This document shows positions 35,211-45,785 of a DNA stretch of 64,000 nucleotides, in pieces. The position numbers and the translations under genes are program-made. The notes under the pieces were generated by a model, which searched no databases, was not told the origin of the DNA, and worked only from the letters and a program-made list of their open reading frames with translations. The first letter of the stretch is position 1, and every line of letters starts with the position of its first letter. This DNA comes from Hyphomicrobiales bacterium (lineage in GTDB: Bacteria > Pseudomonadota > Alphaproteobacteria > Rhizobiales > Rhizobiaceae): positions 1-64,000 of the forward strand of contig UBQW01000056.1 in assembly GCA_900467745.1 (NCBI GenBank), written 5' to 3'.

Positions 35211-38200
35211 CGAAACGGCACTGCCTGAGGGCGACGATCCACACGACTGGACCAACTGGACGACGGTGCAGCAATCGATCGCATCCGACCCGCGCCGATC
35301 GGCTTGGGTTTCGGCCAATGCCGGATCGGGAAAGACGCACGTCCTGACGCAACGGGTGATCCGGCTGCTGCTATCAGGCGCCCGGCCCTCGGCGATCCTT
35401 TGCCTGACCTATACGAAGGCGGCCGCCTCCGAAATGTCGAACCGCGTGTTCGATCGGCTGGCCGAGTGGGCTGTGCTGTCGGACGAGGAGCTCAGCCGCC
35501 GCATTGCCCAGATCGAGGGGACGCCGCCTGACTTCCTCAAGCTCGCGGAGGCGCGCAGGCTTTTCGCCAAGGCGCTGGAGACCCCGGGCGGGTTGAAGAT
35601 CCAGACCATCCACGCCTTCTGCGAAGCGCTGCTGCATCAGTTTCCGCTGGAAGCGAACGTGGCCGGACACTTTTCCGTGCTCGACGACAGGGCAGCTGCG
35701 ACACTGCTTGCGGACGCGCGGCGATCGCTGCTGACGGCGACGACGCCCGAGGAAGACAAGGCGCTCGCGGACTCCTTCTCCTATGTCCTCAACCTCGGCG
35801 ACGAATCCGGGCTGGAAACGCTGCTCGGCGAGATCGTTGCCAACCGCAATGCGATCAAGGCTTTCACCCAGGCCGCAGAGCAGAATGGCGGCCTCGACAA
35901 TGTCTTGCGGGCGGAGCTCGGTCTTTCAGAGGGTGACACCGAGCTTGCGATCGCCGGGCAATACTGGCCGCTGCCCGGTTTGGCTGGCGGTACGCTCAGC
36001 CTCTATCTGGAGCTCGCGGACAGCAAGGGCGGCGCCAAGGCGCAGGACGTGGCTTCCGCGCTGAAGAGCGTTGTGCTGGAACCGGATATCCTTCGCCGGA
36101 TTCCAACACTGGAAAAGATCTTTCTCACCGCCAAGGGCGAGCCGAAAGCGGACGGGCAGTTCACTGTGAAGGCGATGCTGGCGCAGGCGCCGGAGCTTGC
36201 CGATGCCATTGCCGCGGCGCGCACGCATGTGGTCGCCTGCCGCGACCGGCTGAAGATCGTGCGGATGTTCGATGCCACACGCACTGCCCTTGTGCTCGCA
36301 GACAGGCTTAATCGCGACTACGACGATCTCAAGAAGCAGCGGAGCCAGCTCGACTTCGAGGATCTGATCACCCGCACCGCCGATCTCCTGAACAAGAGCG
36401 ATGTCGGACCGTGGATCCACTACAAGCTGGATCAGGGTATCGACCACATTCTCGTCGACGAGGCGCAGGATACCAGCCCGATCCAGTGGAGTGTGATCCA
36501 ATCGCTGGCGGAGGATTTCTTCTCCGGCGAAAGTGCGCGTGACGTGGTGCGCACGCTGTTTGCCGTGGGTGACGAGAAGCAGTCGATCTATTCGTTTCAG
36601 GGTGCGCGGCCCGAGCGTTTCTCGGAAGAAAGCCGGCGCACACGGCAGCGTGTGTCGCAGAGCGGCCGGGATTTCTCCTCGGTTCGATTGCCGCTCTCTT
36701 TCCGATCGACCTCCGACGTGCTTGCTGCCGTCGACCACATCTTCACACCACCAGACAATGCGCGCGGACTGAGCGCCGGTGGCGAGCCGGTGGTGCATCG
36801 CTCCAATCGTATCGGCCACCCCGGCGCCGTCGACCTATGGGAGATGATCGCGCCTGAGGCCGCGATCAAGGACGAGGACTGGACGGCGCCGTTCGACGCC
36901 ACTCCCGAAAGCGCGCCGGCCGCCATTCTGGCGCGACGCATGGCGCATACGATCGACATGATGGTCGGCAAGAAGACGATCATCGAGAAGGGCAAGGAGC
37001 GGCTGATCGAGGCCGGCGACATTCTGGTGCTGGTGCGCAAGCGCGATGCCTTCGTCAACGCGCTCACGCGCGCACTGAAGCGGCGCGGCAATATTCCGGT
37101 TGCTGGCGCCGACCGGTTGCGGCTCACCAGCCATATCGCGATCCAGGATCTGGTCGCACTCGGTCGCTTCCTGCTTCTGCCGGAAGACGACCTCTCGCTG
37201 GCCGCCGTGATGAAGAGCCCGCTCTTTGATCTCAGCGAAGACGACATCTTCGCGGTGGCGGCGCTGCGTGGCGACGGCCAAAGCGTGTGGGCGCATCTGC
37301 AGGCCTATGCGGCGGATGGCAATGAGCGTCTTGGCGCTGTCGTTGAGCGGCTGCAGTTGTTTCTCGAGGAATCGAAAAGCCTTCCGGTTCACGACTTCTA
37401 CGCCCGAGTGCTTGGGGTTCATGGCGGGCGGCGGCAGTTTCTGGCGCGGCTCGGCACCGAGGCGAGCGATATTCTGGACGAGTTTCTCACCTTCACGCTT
37501 GACCACGAGACCGCCGCCCTGCCCGGCCTGCAATCCTTCATCTCGACGCTTGAGCTCGAGGCGCCCGTCGTCAAGCGCGAGCAGGACAAGGGCCGCAACG
37601 AAGTCCGGATCATGACCGTGCACGCCTCGAAGGGGCTTGAGGCACCGATCGTGTTTCTGGTTGACGGCGGCTCGAAGGCGTTCACGCATTCGCATATGCC
37701 GAAGCTGCGGCTGCTGGAGCAGAGCGGCGAGCGGCCGCCGCTACCGGTCTGGGTGCCGCTTGGCGATCTCAGCAATTCGCTGACACAGGCCGACGCCGCG
37801 CGTATCCAGGTGCTGGCGGAAGAGGAATATCGCCGGCTTCTCTACGTGGCGATGACGCGCGCGGCCGATCAGCTGATTGTCTGCGGCTACAGGGGTGTGC
37901 GGCTCAATACCGACACCTGGCATGCAATGATAACGGCTGCGATGGACGACAGCCATCCGCATGTCGAAGCCGCCACCTTTTCCGGGCCTGACGGAGACTG
38001 GCAGGGCGTCGAATGGCGCGTGCCGGCGATGGAGCGGATGTTCGAGCGCGCCGACCATGTCGAGCAGACCGCCGCCCGTGATGCCCTGCCCTTCGACCTC
38101 AATCGCCCGCTGCCGCCGCAGAAGAAGCTCCCTCGCCCGCTCAGCCCTTCCGGGGCCGGAACGATCATCGACGAGGAGGCCGACAATCTTCTCGTGGCCT

Positions 38201-38754
38201 CGCCGCTGTTTACCGACAAGCCGAAATCCGACCGGGCGCTGCAGAAAGGTTGGCTTTTGCACCGGATGCTGCAGACCTTGCCGGAGATACCGCTGGCGGA
38301 ACGCGCGGACGCGGCCAAGCGCTACGCCGAGCGCGCCGCCCGTTTCTGGCCGCAGGACGAGCGCGAAAGACTGATCGATTCGGTTCTGAAACTATTGGAC
38401 GTGCCGGATCTGCAGCCGGTGTTCGAGGCCCATGCGCAGGCTGAAGTGTCGATCATGGGGACGCTGACGCTCGACGGGCGCGACTATGCCGTTTCGGGTC
38501 GTGTCGACCGGCTGGCGGTGCTCGATGACCGGGTGGTCATTCTCGATTACAAGACCAATCGCGTCCCGCCGGAGACGACTGCGGCCATTCCCTTCGCGCA
38601 TCGGGCGCAGCTTGCCATCTACCAGACGATCATGGCGCCGCTCTATCCCGGCAAGCGGATCGATTGCGTGCTCGTCTATACCGAGAACGGCTCCGTGCAC
38701 ACGCTGACGCCTGAGGCCATGGCATTGGCGCTTGCACAGCTCAAAACAAAGTGA
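35200..38754 (+). CDS. addA: AddA helicase-nuclease subunit
   Basis: The 1184-residue UvrD/RecB-type helicase with a C-terminal nuclease is the motor of AddAB. Walker A is VSANAGSGKTHVL near residue 40, motif II is LVDEAQDTSPIQW, motif VI lies around YVAMTRAADQLIVCGY, and the nuclease motif is VILDYKTNRVP near the end. The ATG at 35200 (or 35203) fits an AGG six bases upstream; the frame opening at 35152 lies inside addB. It is translationally coupled to addB, giving equal amounts of both subunits. Confidence 0.95.
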   Translation: MMSDETALPEGDDPHDWTNWTTVQQSIASDPRRSAWVSANAGSGKTHVLTQRVIRLLLSGARPSAILCLTYTKAAASEMSNRVFDRLAEWAVLSDEELSRRIAQIEGTPPDFLKLAEARRLFAKALETPGGLKIQTIHAFCEALLHQFPLEANVAGHFSVLDDRAAATLLADARRSLLTATTPEEDKALADSFSYVLNLGDESGLETLLGEIVANRNAIKAFTQAAEQNGGLDNVLRAELGLSEGDTELAIAGQYWPLPGLAGGTLSLYLELADSKGGAKAQDVASALKSVVLEPDILRRIPTLEKIFLTAKGEPKADGQFTVKAMLAQAPELADAIAAARTHVVACRDRLKIVRMFDATRTALVLADRLNRDYDDLKKQRSQLDFEDLITRTADLLNKSDVGPWIHYKLDQGIDHILVDEAQDTSPIQWSVIQSLAEDFFSGESARDVVRTLFAVGDEKQSIYSFQGARPERFSEESRRTRQRVSQSGRDFSSVRLPLSFRSTSDVLAAVDHIFTPPDNARGLSAGGEPVVHRSNRIGHPGAVDLWEMIAPEAAIKDEDWTAPFDATPESAPAAILARRMAHTIDMMVGKKTIIEKGKERLIEAGDILVLVRKRDAFVNALTRALKRRGNIPVAGADRLRLTSHIAIQDLVALGRFLLLPEDDLSLAAVMKSPLFDLSEDDIFAVAALRGDGQSVWAHLQAYAADGNERLGAVVERLQLFLEESKSLPVHDFYARVLGVHGGRRQFLARLGTEASDILDEFLTFTLDHETAALPGLQSFISTLELEAPVVKREQDKGRNEVRIMTVHASKGLEAPIVFLVDGGSKAFTHSHMPKLRLLEQSGERPPLPVWVPLGDLSNSLTQADAARIQVLAEEEYRRLLYVAMTRAADQLIVCGYRGVRLNTDTWHAMITAAMDDSHPHVEAATFSGPDGDWQGVEWRVPAMERMFERADHVEQTAARDALPFDLNRPLPPQKKLPRPLSPSGAGTIIDEEADNLLVASPLFTDKPKSDRALQKGWLLHRMLQTLPEIPLAERADAAKRYAERAARFWPQDERERLIDSVLKLLDVPDLQPVFEAHAQAEVSIMGTLTLDGRDYAVSGRVDRLAVLDDRVVILDYKTNRVPPETTAAIPFAHRAQLAIYQTIMAPLYPGKRIDCVLVYTENGSVHTLTPEAMALALAQLKTK

Positions 38755-38828
38755 AATACCGGTCATTGAAATCCCGCCGGCGCACCATCACATGTGCTTC
38801 AACAGGAATCCTTTAAAGGAGCGGCCTT

Positions 38829-39149
38829 ATGGCTACCGTGAAAGTCGATATCAATAATTTCCAGGCTGAAGTTCTGGAATCCGCAGAACCCGTCGTTGTC
38901 GATTTCTGGGCTGAATGGTGCGGCCCGTGCAAGATGATCGCTCCGAGCCTCGAAGAACTCGCCGTCGAGTTCCAGGGCAAGGTGAAGGTCGCCAAGCTCA
39001 ACATCGACGAAAATCCTGAGCTGGCCGCCCAGTTCGGCGTCCGCTCGATCCCGACGCTTGCCATGTTCAAGGCCGGCGAAGTGGCCGACATCAAGGTTGG
39101 CGCTGCTCCGAAGACCGCTCTTTCGAGCTGGATTTCCAGCGCAGCCTGA
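38829..39149 (+). CDS. trxA: Thioredoxin
   Basis: This is a 106-residue thioredoxin with the active site [11 protein letters not shown] and the cis-proline loop RSIPTLAMF. It is the general cytoplasmic disulfide reductant, reduced by thioredoxin reductase. A good ribosome-binding site (AAAGGAG) precedes the ATG. The 74-base gap after addA allows its own promoter, and codon use is more biased than in addA, as expected for an abundant protein. It converges on folC across a shared terminator. Confidence 0.97.
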   Translation: MATVKVDINNFQAEVLESAEPVVVDFWAEWCGPCKMIAPSLEELAVEFQGKVKVAKLNIDENPELAAQFGVRSIPTLAMFKAGEVADIKVGAAPKTALSSWISSAA

Positions 39150-39169
39150 TTTGTCAGGATAACAGAATG

Positions 39170-39199
39170 AAAAAAGCCCGGTCGATGCCGGGCTTTTTT
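39170..39199. terminator. Bidirectional terminator between trxA and folC
   Basis: A-run, stem GCCCGG (39176-39181) with CCGGGC (39188-39193), then a T-run. The symmetric A/T flanks let it work on both strands for the two convergent units. Confidence 0.93.
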
Positions 39200-39211
39200 C
39201 ATTTCAGCGTC

Positions 39212-40564
39212 TCATTTGGGAGGTGTGCCGTTGTCGGCAAGCACGTCGCCGACCAGATAGAGCGATCCGCCGATCAGGATGCGTGGCGGCTGTTCGCGCT
39301 CGAAGGCGGTGTCCCGAATCGCTTCCAGCGCTTCGCCGACTGTGGACATCGGCTCGGCGACCAGACCGGCGTCATAGGCGGCGTTGGCAAGGATGACGGG
39401 GTCGATCATCGCGTCGCTGCCGCGAATGGGCACGCAGTAGACCTTTTCCGCAAGGCCCTTGAAGGCGTTGAAATAGCCGATCGGGTCCTTGGTATTGATC
39501 ATGCCGATGATCAGAAACAGCGGACGCGGCTGCTTTTCCTCGAAATTGGCCATGGCTTCGGCGATAACTTCGCCGGCACCGGGATTATGGCCGCCATCGA
39601 CCCAGATCTCGGCACCCGAGGGGGCGCTCGCCATCAGATTGCCATCGCTCAGCTTCTGCAAACGGCCCGGCCATTCGACGGAGCTCATCGCCTTCTCCAT
39701 CATCGCCTCGGTGACAGTGAAGCCCGCGGCCTTGACGGCGCGGATGGCGGCTGCGGCATTGGCATACTGGTGGCGGCCGGGAAGCCGGGGCAGCGGCAGG
39801 TCGGCGAGGCCGAATTCGTCCTGATAGACAAGCCGGCCGTATTCCTCGTGCGCCATGAAATCCTGGCCGAAAGCCGCGGTCGGGCAACCGAGACGCTCAG
39901 CGGTCGAGATCAGCACGTCGAGCGCCGCATCATATTCCTGCTTGCCGATGACAACAGGCCGCTTGCGCTTCATGATGCCGGCCTTTTCGGCGGCGATCAG
40001 TTCGACGCTGTCACCGAGATAGGGCTGGTGATCGAGCGAGATCGGCATGATGACCGACACGGCCGGATCGGAAATGACATTGGTGGCATCAAAACGGCCG
40101 CCAAGGCCGACCTCGATGATGGCCGCGTCGGCTGGATGTTCAGAGAACAGGATGAAGGTGACCGCCGTCAGGATTTCGAAGACGGTGATCTTCTGGCCCG
40201 CATTGGCGGCAGCGACACGGCGCAGCGCATCGGCAAAGACCGCGTCATCGACGAGCTTTCCGCGACCGCCCTCGACGCCGATGCGATAGCGCTCGTGCCA
40301 ATTGACGAGATGCGGCGAGGTGTGGACGTGGGCGCTATAGCCGCCCGCTTCGAGAAGCGCGCGGCAGAAGGCCGTGACCGACCCTTTGCCGTTGGTGCCG
40401 GCCACATGGATGACCGGCGGCAACTTCTTTTGCGGATCGCCGAGAACGGCAAGCAGGCGGGTAATGCGATCCAGCGACAGATCAAAGCCCTTGGGGTGCA
40501 ACCCCATGAGCTTGTCGATTTCCTGTGCTGCTTCGCTCACCGCGGTCTGACCTCTGGGTATCAT
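39212..40564 (-). CDS. folC: Bifunctional folylpolyglutamate synthase/dihydrofolate synthase
   Basis: The 450-residue Mur-ligase-fold enzyme adds glutamate to dihydropteroate and then extends folates with further glutamates. The P-loop HVAGTNGKGSV lies near residues 53-63. The central Mur-ligase motifs (EVGLGGRFDATNV; GGHNPGA) are intact. It is the last gene of the minus-strand trpF-trpB-trpA-accD-folC unit, 27 bases after accD, an arrangement also seen in other rhizobia. Confidence 0.95.
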   Translation of the reverse strand: MIPRGQTAVSEAAQEIDKLMGLHPKGFDLSLDRITRLLAVLGDPQKKLPPVIHVAGTNGKGSVTAFCRALLEAGGYSAHVHTSPHLVNWHERYRIGVEGGRGKLVDDAVFADALRRVAAANAGQKITVFEILTAVTFILFSEHPADAAIIEVGLGGRFDATNVISDPAVSVIMPISLDHQPYLGDSVELIAAEKAGIMKRKRPVVIGKQEYDAALDVLISTAERLGCPTAAFGQDFMAHEEYGRLVYQDEFGLADLPLPRLPGRHQYANAAAAIRAVKAAGFTVTEAMMEKAMSSVEWPGRLQKLSDGNLMASAPSGAEIWVDGGHNPGAGEVIAEAMANFEEKQPRPLFLIIGMINTKDPIGYFNAFKGLAEKVYCVPIRGSDAMIDPVILANAAYDAGLVAEPMSTVGEALEAIRDTAFEREQPPRILIGGSLYLVGDVLADNGTPPK

Positions 40565-40591
40565 CGCTCAACCCGCCTATGATGTTTGCGG

Positions 40592-41494
40592 TCAGGCGCT
40601 TGCGGCGATCGCAAGCGTGCCGGTGTTTTCGTTGGCAACGGCAGCCGGCTTCTTCGTCAGGATCTTCAGGACACGCGCGAGCGTATCGGGAATGTCATGA
40701 CGCTTGACGACCATGTCGACCATGCCGTGCTCAAGCAGGTATTCCGACGTCTGGAAGCCTTCCGGCAGCTTTTCGCGGATGGTCTGCTCGATGACGCGCT
40801 TGCCCGCAAAGCAGATTTCGGCGCCTGGCTCGGCCATGTGGATATCGCCGAGCATGGCGTAGGAGGCGGTGACGCCGCCAGTCGTCGGGTTTGTCAGCAC
40901 GACGATGTAGGGCTGGCCGGCTTCCTTCAGCATGTCGACGGCAACGGTGGTGCGCGGCAGCTGCATCAGCGACAGGATGCCTTCCTGCATGCGGGCGCCG
41001 CCCGATGCCGGGAACATGACGAGCGGGCACTTCTCGGCGATGGCGCGCTCGAATGCCTTGACGATCGCTTCACCGGCGGCGATGCCGAGCGAGCCGCCCA
41101 TGAAGTTGAACTCGTGCACGACGGCGACGAGCTTCAGGCCGCGAACCTTACCGACGCCGGCAACGATCGTGTCTTCCTGGTCGGTCTTGATGCGGCTATC
41201 GCGCAGGCGATCCGTATACTTCTTGGAATCGCGGAACTTCAGCGGATCCTGGGCGACCTTCGGCTGTATCAGCGCTTCATAGGCGCCGTCGTCGAAGAGA
41301 TCGGTGAGACGCGCCTTGGCCGGCATCTTCATGTGATAGCCGGAAGCAGGGATGACCCACTTGTTGTCTTCGAGATCCTTATGGAAGACCATTTCGCCCG
41401 TTTCCGGGCACTTGATCCAGAGGTTCTCCGGCACTTCGCGGCGGCCCAGCATGGAATTGATGCGGGGGCGAACGTAGTTGGTGATCCAGTTCAA
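40592..41494 (-). CDS. accD: Acetyl-CoA carboxylase carboxyltransferase beta subunit
   Basis: The 300-residue beta subunit transfers the carboxyl group from biotin to acetyl-CoA, making malonyl-CoA for fatty-acid synthesis. The crotonase-like core is well conserved ([41 protein letters not shown]). The N-terminal zinc ribbon is degenerate: the E. coli protein has four cysteines, but here only Cys29 of KCPETGE remains, and the second pair is replaced (VIPASGYH). Position 39 bases after trpA links it to the trp operon. Confidence 0.95.
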   Translation of the reverse strand: MNWITNYVRPRINSMLGRREVPENLWIKCPETGEMVFHKDLEDNKWVIPASGYHMKMPAKARLTDLFDDGAYEALIQPKVAQDPLKFRDSKKYTDRLRDSRIKTDQEDTIVAGVGKVRGLKLVAVVHEFNFMGGSLGIAAGEAIVKAFERAIAEKCPLVMFPASGGARMQEGILSLMQLPRTTVAVDMLKEAGQPYIVVLTNPTTGGVTASYAMLGDIHMAEPGAEICFAGKRVIEQTIREKLPEGFQTSEYLLEHGMVDMVVKRHDIPDTLARVLKILTKKPAAVANENTGTLAIAASA

Positions 41495-41533
41495 GTCGAA
41501 AACTCCTGATTAACTCTTGCCAATGTGGGAAAA

Positions 41534-42373
41534 CTATTCGGCAGCAACAAGGCGCGCCGAACGTGTTCCCGATGACAGCCCGCGAACGAGCGTTGCGACA
41601 GCCTGTACGGTATCGGCTGTCGCCTTCCCGTCCTTGGTCAGGCTGAGGGCTACCTGGTTGACGATCGCCGTGCCGACGACGACGCCATCGGCAGACGCGC
41701 CGATAACCTTCGCATGGTCGGCCGTCTTGACGCCGAAGCCGACGCAGACAGGCAGATCGGTGTGGTTCTTGATGCGCTTGACGGCGCCGGCGACCAGCGT
41801 CGGATCCGGCAGCGCCGAGCCGGTGATGCCGTTCATCGAGACATAATAGACGAAGCCGGAGGTGTTTCTCAGAACGACCGGCAGGCGCTTTTCATCGGTG
41901 GTCGGGGTGGCGAGCCGAATGAAATTGATGCCCTTGCGCAGTGCCGGGATGCAGAGCTCATCGTCCATCTCCGGCGGCAGGTCGACCACGATCAGGCCGT
42001 CGATACCCGCTTCAAGCGCGTCGTCGAGAAACTGTTCGACGCCGTGGACGTAGATCGGGTTGTAGTAGCCCATCAGAACGATCGGCGTGTCGTTGTCGGT
42101 CTTGCGGAAATCGGCTGCGAGCTGCAGCGTCTTCTTCAGCGTCTGTCCGGCCTTCAGCGCGCGCTGGCCGGCCATCTGGATCGCCGGGCCATCGGCCATC
42201 GGATCGGAAAAGGGCATGCCGAGCTCGATGATATCGGAACCCGCTTCCGGCAGCGCCTTCATGATGCCGAGCGACGTGTCGTAATCCGGATCACCGCCCA
42301 TGAAATAGGTGACCAGCGCCGGGCGGCCTTCTGCCTTCAGAGCGGCAAAGCGTTTGTCCATACGTGCGGTCAT
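41534..42373 (-). CDS. trpA: Tryptophan synthase alpha subunit
   Basis: The 279-residue (beta/alpha)8 subunit cleaves indole-3-glycerol phosphate and passes indole through the tunnel to TrpB. The catalytic Glu is in [16 protein letters not shown] and the catalytic Asp in LIVVDLPPE. The ATG follows the trpB stop by three bases, giving close coupling. Gene order is trpF-trpB-trpA, with trpE, trpD and trpC encoded elsewhere. Confidence 0.97.
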   Translation of the reverse strand: MTARMDKRFAALKAEGRPALVTYFMGGDPDYDTSLGIMKALPEAGSDIIELGMPFSDPMADGPAIQMAGQRALKAGQTLKKTLQLAADFRKTDNDTPIVLMGYYNPIYVHGVEQFLDDALEAGIDGLIVVDLPPEMDDELCIPALRKGINFIRLATPTTDEKRLPVVLRNTSGFVYYVSMNGITGSALPDPTLVAGAVKRIKNHTDLPVCVGFGVKTADHAKVIGASADGVVVGTAIVNQVALSLTKDGKATADTVQAVATLVRGLSSGTRSARLVAAE

Positions 42374-42376
42374 GAC

Positions 42377-43597
42377 TTATGCACCCATTCCCAGAATCTT
42401 GCCGACAGTGAAGATGTCCTTGTCGCCGCGGCCGGACAGGTTCATCAGGATGATCTCGTCCTTGCCCATCTTCGGCGCGCGCTTGATGACTTCGGCCAGC
42501 GCATGCGAGGGCTCGAGCGCCGGGATGATGCCCTCAAGGCGCGTCAGCGTCTGGAAGGCTTCGAGCGCTTCGTGGTCCATGATCGGCACATATTCGACGC
42601 GGCCGATATCGTTAAGATAGGAGTGCTCGGGGCCGATGCCGGGATAATCGAGGCCGGCCGAAATCGAGTGGCCTTCCTTGATCTGGCCGTCGCTATCCTG
42701 CAGCAGATAGGTGCGGTTGCCATGGAGAACGCCCGGCGAGCCCGCGGTGATCGAGGCGCAATGCTCGTCGCCCTGAAGGCCCTTGCCACCGGCTTCGACG
42801 CCGACGATCTTGACGCTGGCGTCATCGAGGAAGGAATGGAAAATGCCGATCGCATTTGAGCCGCCGCCGACGGCCGCGACAACGAGATCAGGCAGGCGGC
42901 CTTCGGCCTCGAGCATCTGCTCCTTGGCTTCGGCGCCGATGACGGCTTGGAAATCGCGGACCATCTCGGGATAGGGATGCGGGCCGGCGGCCGTTCCGAT
43001 CAGATAATAGGTGTCGTCGACATTGGTGACCCAGTCACGCAGCGCCTCGTTCATCGCATCCTTCAGCGTGCCGTGGCCGGCGGTGACCGGCTTCACTTCG
43101 GCGCCCAGGAGCTTCATGCGGAACACGTTCGGCGCCTGGCGCTCGACATCGGTCGCGCCCATGTAGACGACGCAGGGAAGACCGAAGCGGGCGGCGACGG
43201 TTGCCGAGGCAACGCCGTGCTGGCCGGCACCGGTTTCGGCGATGATGCGGGTCTTGCCCATGCGCTTGGCAAGCAGGATTTGGCCGATGCAGTTGTTGAT
43301 CTTGTGCGAGCCGGTGTGGTTCAGCTCTTCGCGCTTGAAATAAATCTTGGCGCCGCCGAGTTCGGCGGTCAGGCGCTCGGCGAAATAGAGCGGGCTCGGG
43401 CGGCCGATATAATGCGCTCCGAGATGCTTCAACTCCGCCTGGAATTCCGGATCGGTCTTGGCCTTGTCCCACTCGTCCTGCAGTTCCAGGATCAACGGCA
43501 TCAGCGTTTCGGCGACGAAGCGGCCACCGTAAATGCCGAAGCGGCCATCCTCATCGGGACCGGAGCGGAATGAATTGGGTTTTGGGGTCTCGTTCAC
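42377..43597 (-). CDS. trpB: Tryptophan synthase beta subunit
   Basis: The 406-residue PLP enzyme joins indole and serine into tryptophan. The PLP lysine lies in [10 protein letters not shown], and the phosphate-binding glycine loop is [10 protein letters not shown] prefer the GTG at 43597: a GGGAG ribosome-binding site lies six bases upstream and family members begin [10 protein letters not shown]. The TTG at 43603 overlaps the trpF stop and has poor spacing. It is the middle gene of the trpFBA unit. Confidence 0.97.
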   Translation of the reverse strand: MNETPKPNSFRSGPDEDGRFGIYGGRFVAETLMPLILELQDEWDKAKTDPEFQAELKHLGAHYIGRPSPLYFAERLTAELGGAKIYFKREELNHTGSHKINNCIGQILLAKRMGKTRIIAETGAGQHGVASATVAARFGLPCVVYMGATDVERQAPNVFRMKLLGAEVKPVTAGHGTLKDAMNEALRDWVTNVDDTYYLIGTAAGPHPYPEMVRDFQAVIGAEAKEQMLEAEGRLPDLVVAAVGGGSNAIGIFHSFLDDASVKIVGVEAGGKGLQGDEHCASITAGSPGVLHGNRTYLLQDSDGQIKEGHSISAGLDYPGIGPEHSYLNDIGRVEYVPIMDHEALEAFQTLTRLEGIIPALEPSHALAEVIKRAPKMGKDEIILMNLSGRGDKDIFTVGKILGMGA

Positions 43598-43599
43598 TA

Positions 43600-44268
43600 T
43601 CAACTCCCTGAGGCCATTTCAGGCCGGCAAGCCTGCTCGACCGCATCGAAAAACTCATCAATCAGTGCGACGCTTTTCACGCCGGGCGCGCTTTCCAGGC
43701 CCGAGGACGCATCGAGCCCCGGCGCCTTGGTGATGGCAAGCGCTTCGGCGATGTTGTCCTTGTTCAAGCCACCGGAAAGCATGTAATCCACGGTGCCGTC
43801 AAGCCAGCTGAGCAGCGTCCAATCGAAGGACACGCCATTGCCGCCGGGCAATTCGGATCCCTTCGGCGGCTTCGCGTCAAAGAGGAAACGATCGGCGATA
43901 CCAATATAGGCCTCGACGCGCTTCAGATCATCGGCGGTGCGGATCGAAAACGCCTTCATAACCGGCAAAGCGTACACGGCCTTTATGGTCAAAACGCGCT
44001 CGGGGCTCTCATCGCCGTGAAGCTGAAGAATATCCGGCCTCAAGGTTGCGACAATCTCGTCGAGATCATCATTGGTCGGATTGACCACCACGGCAACGAT
44101 CTTGGCGCGGCCGCGCACCCGATCAGCCAGTTTGGCGGCATCATCGGGCTCGATGTAGCGCGGGCTCTTTTCGAAGAAGATGAAGCCGATATGGGTCGCG
44201 CCGCGCGTCACCGCGCGATCGATCGCTTCGGCCGTTTTCAGGCCGCAGATTTTGATATCCGGTTTCAT
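43600..44268 (-). CDS. trpF: Phosphoribosylanthranilate isomerase
   Basis: The 222-residue barrel enzyme carries out the Amadori rearrangement in tryptophan synthesis. Its N-terminal catalytic Cys motif is IKICGLK, and the phosphate-binding motif [10 protein letters not shown] is near the C-terminus with catalytic Asp in [10 protein letters not shown]. It is the first gene of the trpF-trpB-trpA-accD-folC unit, 87 bases downstream of the metallopeptidase gene. Confidence 0.96.
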   Translation of the reverse strand: MKPDIKICGLKTAEAIDRAVTRGATHIGFIFFEKSPRYIEPDDAAKLADRVRGRAKIVAVVVNPTNDDLDEIVATLRPDILQLHGDESPERVLTIKAVYALPVMKAFSIRTADDLKRVEAYIGIADRFLFDAKPPKGSELPGGNGVSFDWTLLSWLDGTVDYMLSGGLNKDNIAEALAITKAPGLDASSGLESAPGVKSVALIDEFFDAVEQACRPEMASGS

Positions 44269-44355
44269 GGCAGCGAAGTGACACGAAAAAGGCCGTGAGT
44301 CGAGCCAATTCCGAGTGCTGCGATATTTTGAACCGTGGTTTACTGGCGGGGCTTA

Positions 44356-45123
44356 TCAGTCGAAGTCGATCGCGTGCAGCAGGCTGCCGTGCCGCTTCAG
44401 CCAGGATTTAGCATCTTCCATCCCAGGACACAGCTTCTTGCACAGCGCCCAGAAGTGGGGACCGTGGTTCATCTCCTTGAGATGGGCAACTTCGTGGGCG
44501 GCGAGATAATCAACGACCGATGGCGGTGCCATGATGATGCGCCAGGAGAAGCTGAGGTTTCCCTCGGCCGAACAGGAGCCCCAGCGGCTGCGCGTATCCT
44601 TCATCGAGATCGACTTGATCGGCGCCCGGATCGAATGCGCATGGAACCTTGCGAGCCGCTCGAGATCGGCGCGTGCTTCCTTCTTGAGAAACGTCGCGAT
44701 GCGGCGGCCGAGATGCTCCGGCATGCCGCTCACCCGCAGCACCGGCTTGCCATCGATGACAGTCGCCTCGGTCAGTCCGCGCAGGCTGCCCGTGTGCTGG
44801 ATGCGATGGGACACGCCGCGAAACAGGATCGTGCCGCCATCGTGAAGGCCGGTGTCGGTCGAGAATTTCGCGAGCTTGGTCATGAGCCAGCCCTGGTGAC
44901 GGTCGAGGAAGGCGTCGACGTCGCGTCGCGCCAAGCCGCTCGGGATCGTCATCTTCAGGGCGCGGCCGCCGGGCTCGATGCGCAGCGTGATGCGGGTTGC
45001 GCGCTCGTGCTGCTTGATCGTCAGCGGCATCAGCCGTCCGGCAACGTCGAGCGTGCGGGTCTCCGGCGGAGCCGGTTTGCGGACACTGCGTCGTGGCTTG
45101 GACAAGAGCGGGAACATCGGCAT
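44356..45123 (-). CDS. YgjP-like (DUF45/M48-related) metallopeptidase
   Basis: This 255-residue protein has the zinc-binding HExxH motif in YLAAHEVAHLKEMNHGPHFW, where the more distal His (GPHFW) supplies the third ligand as in YgjP/WLM-type peptidases. An upstream block (DTRSRWGSCS) is also typical of the family. It has no signal peptide and is probably cytoplasmic. Substrates are not known. It stands 87 bases upstream of trpF on the same strand. Confidence 0.85.
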   Translation of the reverse strand: MPMFPLLSKPRRSVRKPAPPETRTLDVAGRLMPLTIKQHERATRITLRIEPGGRALKMTIPSGLARRDVDAFLDRHQGWLMTKLAKFSTDTGLHDGGTILFRGVSHRIQHTGSLRGLTEATVIDGKPVLRVSGMPEHLGRRIATFLKKEARADLERLARFHAHSIRAPIKSISMKDTRSRWGSCSAEGNLSFSWRIIMAPPSVVDYLAAHEVAHLKEMNHGPHFWALCKKLCPGMEDAKSWLKRHGSLLHAIDFD

Positions 45124-45161
45124 TTTCTATATGATTCGTCGCAATTCTGGTCAAAGAAAAA

Positions 45162-45182
45162 CCGGCACCTGATGGTGCCGGC
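45162..45182 (-). terminator. Intrinsic terminator after the DUF2852 gene
   Basis: Stem CCGGCACC (45162-45169) with GGTGCCGG (45174-45181). Read on the minus strand, it is followed by TTTTTCTTTG. It lies about 25 bases past the DUF2852 stop. Confidence 0.8.
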
Positions 45183-45205
45183 TGATGTTTTGATGTCGAT
45201 CGTGG

Positions 45206-45640
45206 TTACGGCGCCTGATATTCGGCAACCGGGCCGTTATCGTCGCGCCTGGTGTTCTTGCGATCGCGCATGTAGCGGTCGAACTCGTCCTGATCCTTGG
45301 CGCGGCGGAGCTCGCGCACATAGGTTTCGAAGTCCTCGCGCATTTCATCGAGCTTGCGGCGTTCTTCCTCGAGCCTGTCGAGCTCGGCCTTGCGCCAATC
45401 GTCGAAGGCGACATTGCCCGTTGAGAATTGCGGGCGATAGCGGCCATGCGAACGTCGGCAGCCGGCGAAGAATCCATCGGCGGCACTATTGGCGTCGCGC
45501 TTGAAGCCGCGCAAACGCTCTCCGAAGATGATGTAGGCGAGCATGGCGAGACCCAGAGGCCAGAAAACCACGAAGCCGAGGATCATCAGGGCAATGGTAG
45601 CCGGAGTCCAATCCGGGCGAAGCAATGCTGACTGGTTCAT
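45206..45640 (-). CDS. DUF2852 membrane protein
   Basis: The 144-residue protein matches DUF2852, an uncharacterised alphaproteobacterial family. One hydrophobic segment (TIALMILGFVVFWPLGLAML) crosses the membrane at residues 12-31. A highly charged, probably coiled-coil region (residues about 75-120; DRLEEERRKLDEMREDFE) follows. The ATG at 45640 follows GAGG at a suitable distance; an in-frame ATG at 45658 would add six residues. It is monocistronic with its own terminator. No function is proposed. Confidence 0.82.
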   Translation of the reverse strand: MNQSALLRPDWTPATIALMILGFVVFWPLGLAMLAYIIFGERLRGFKRDANSAADGFFAGCRRSHGRYRPQFSTGNVAFDDWRKAELDRLEEERRKLDEMREDFETYVRELRRAKDQDEFDRYMRDRKNTRRDDNGPVAEYQAP

Positions 45641-45785
45641 CGTGCGGTATCCTCGCATTTTCGCGCCCGGCGAAATGCCGAACGCTGGAAATCGATGTGG
45701 TTACCGTTCGACACCGCTTCAAGACGATCTCCGCTCAAATCGGACAAAGCCTTGAAAGCACAACGCTAATTCAGATGATGCTAAA

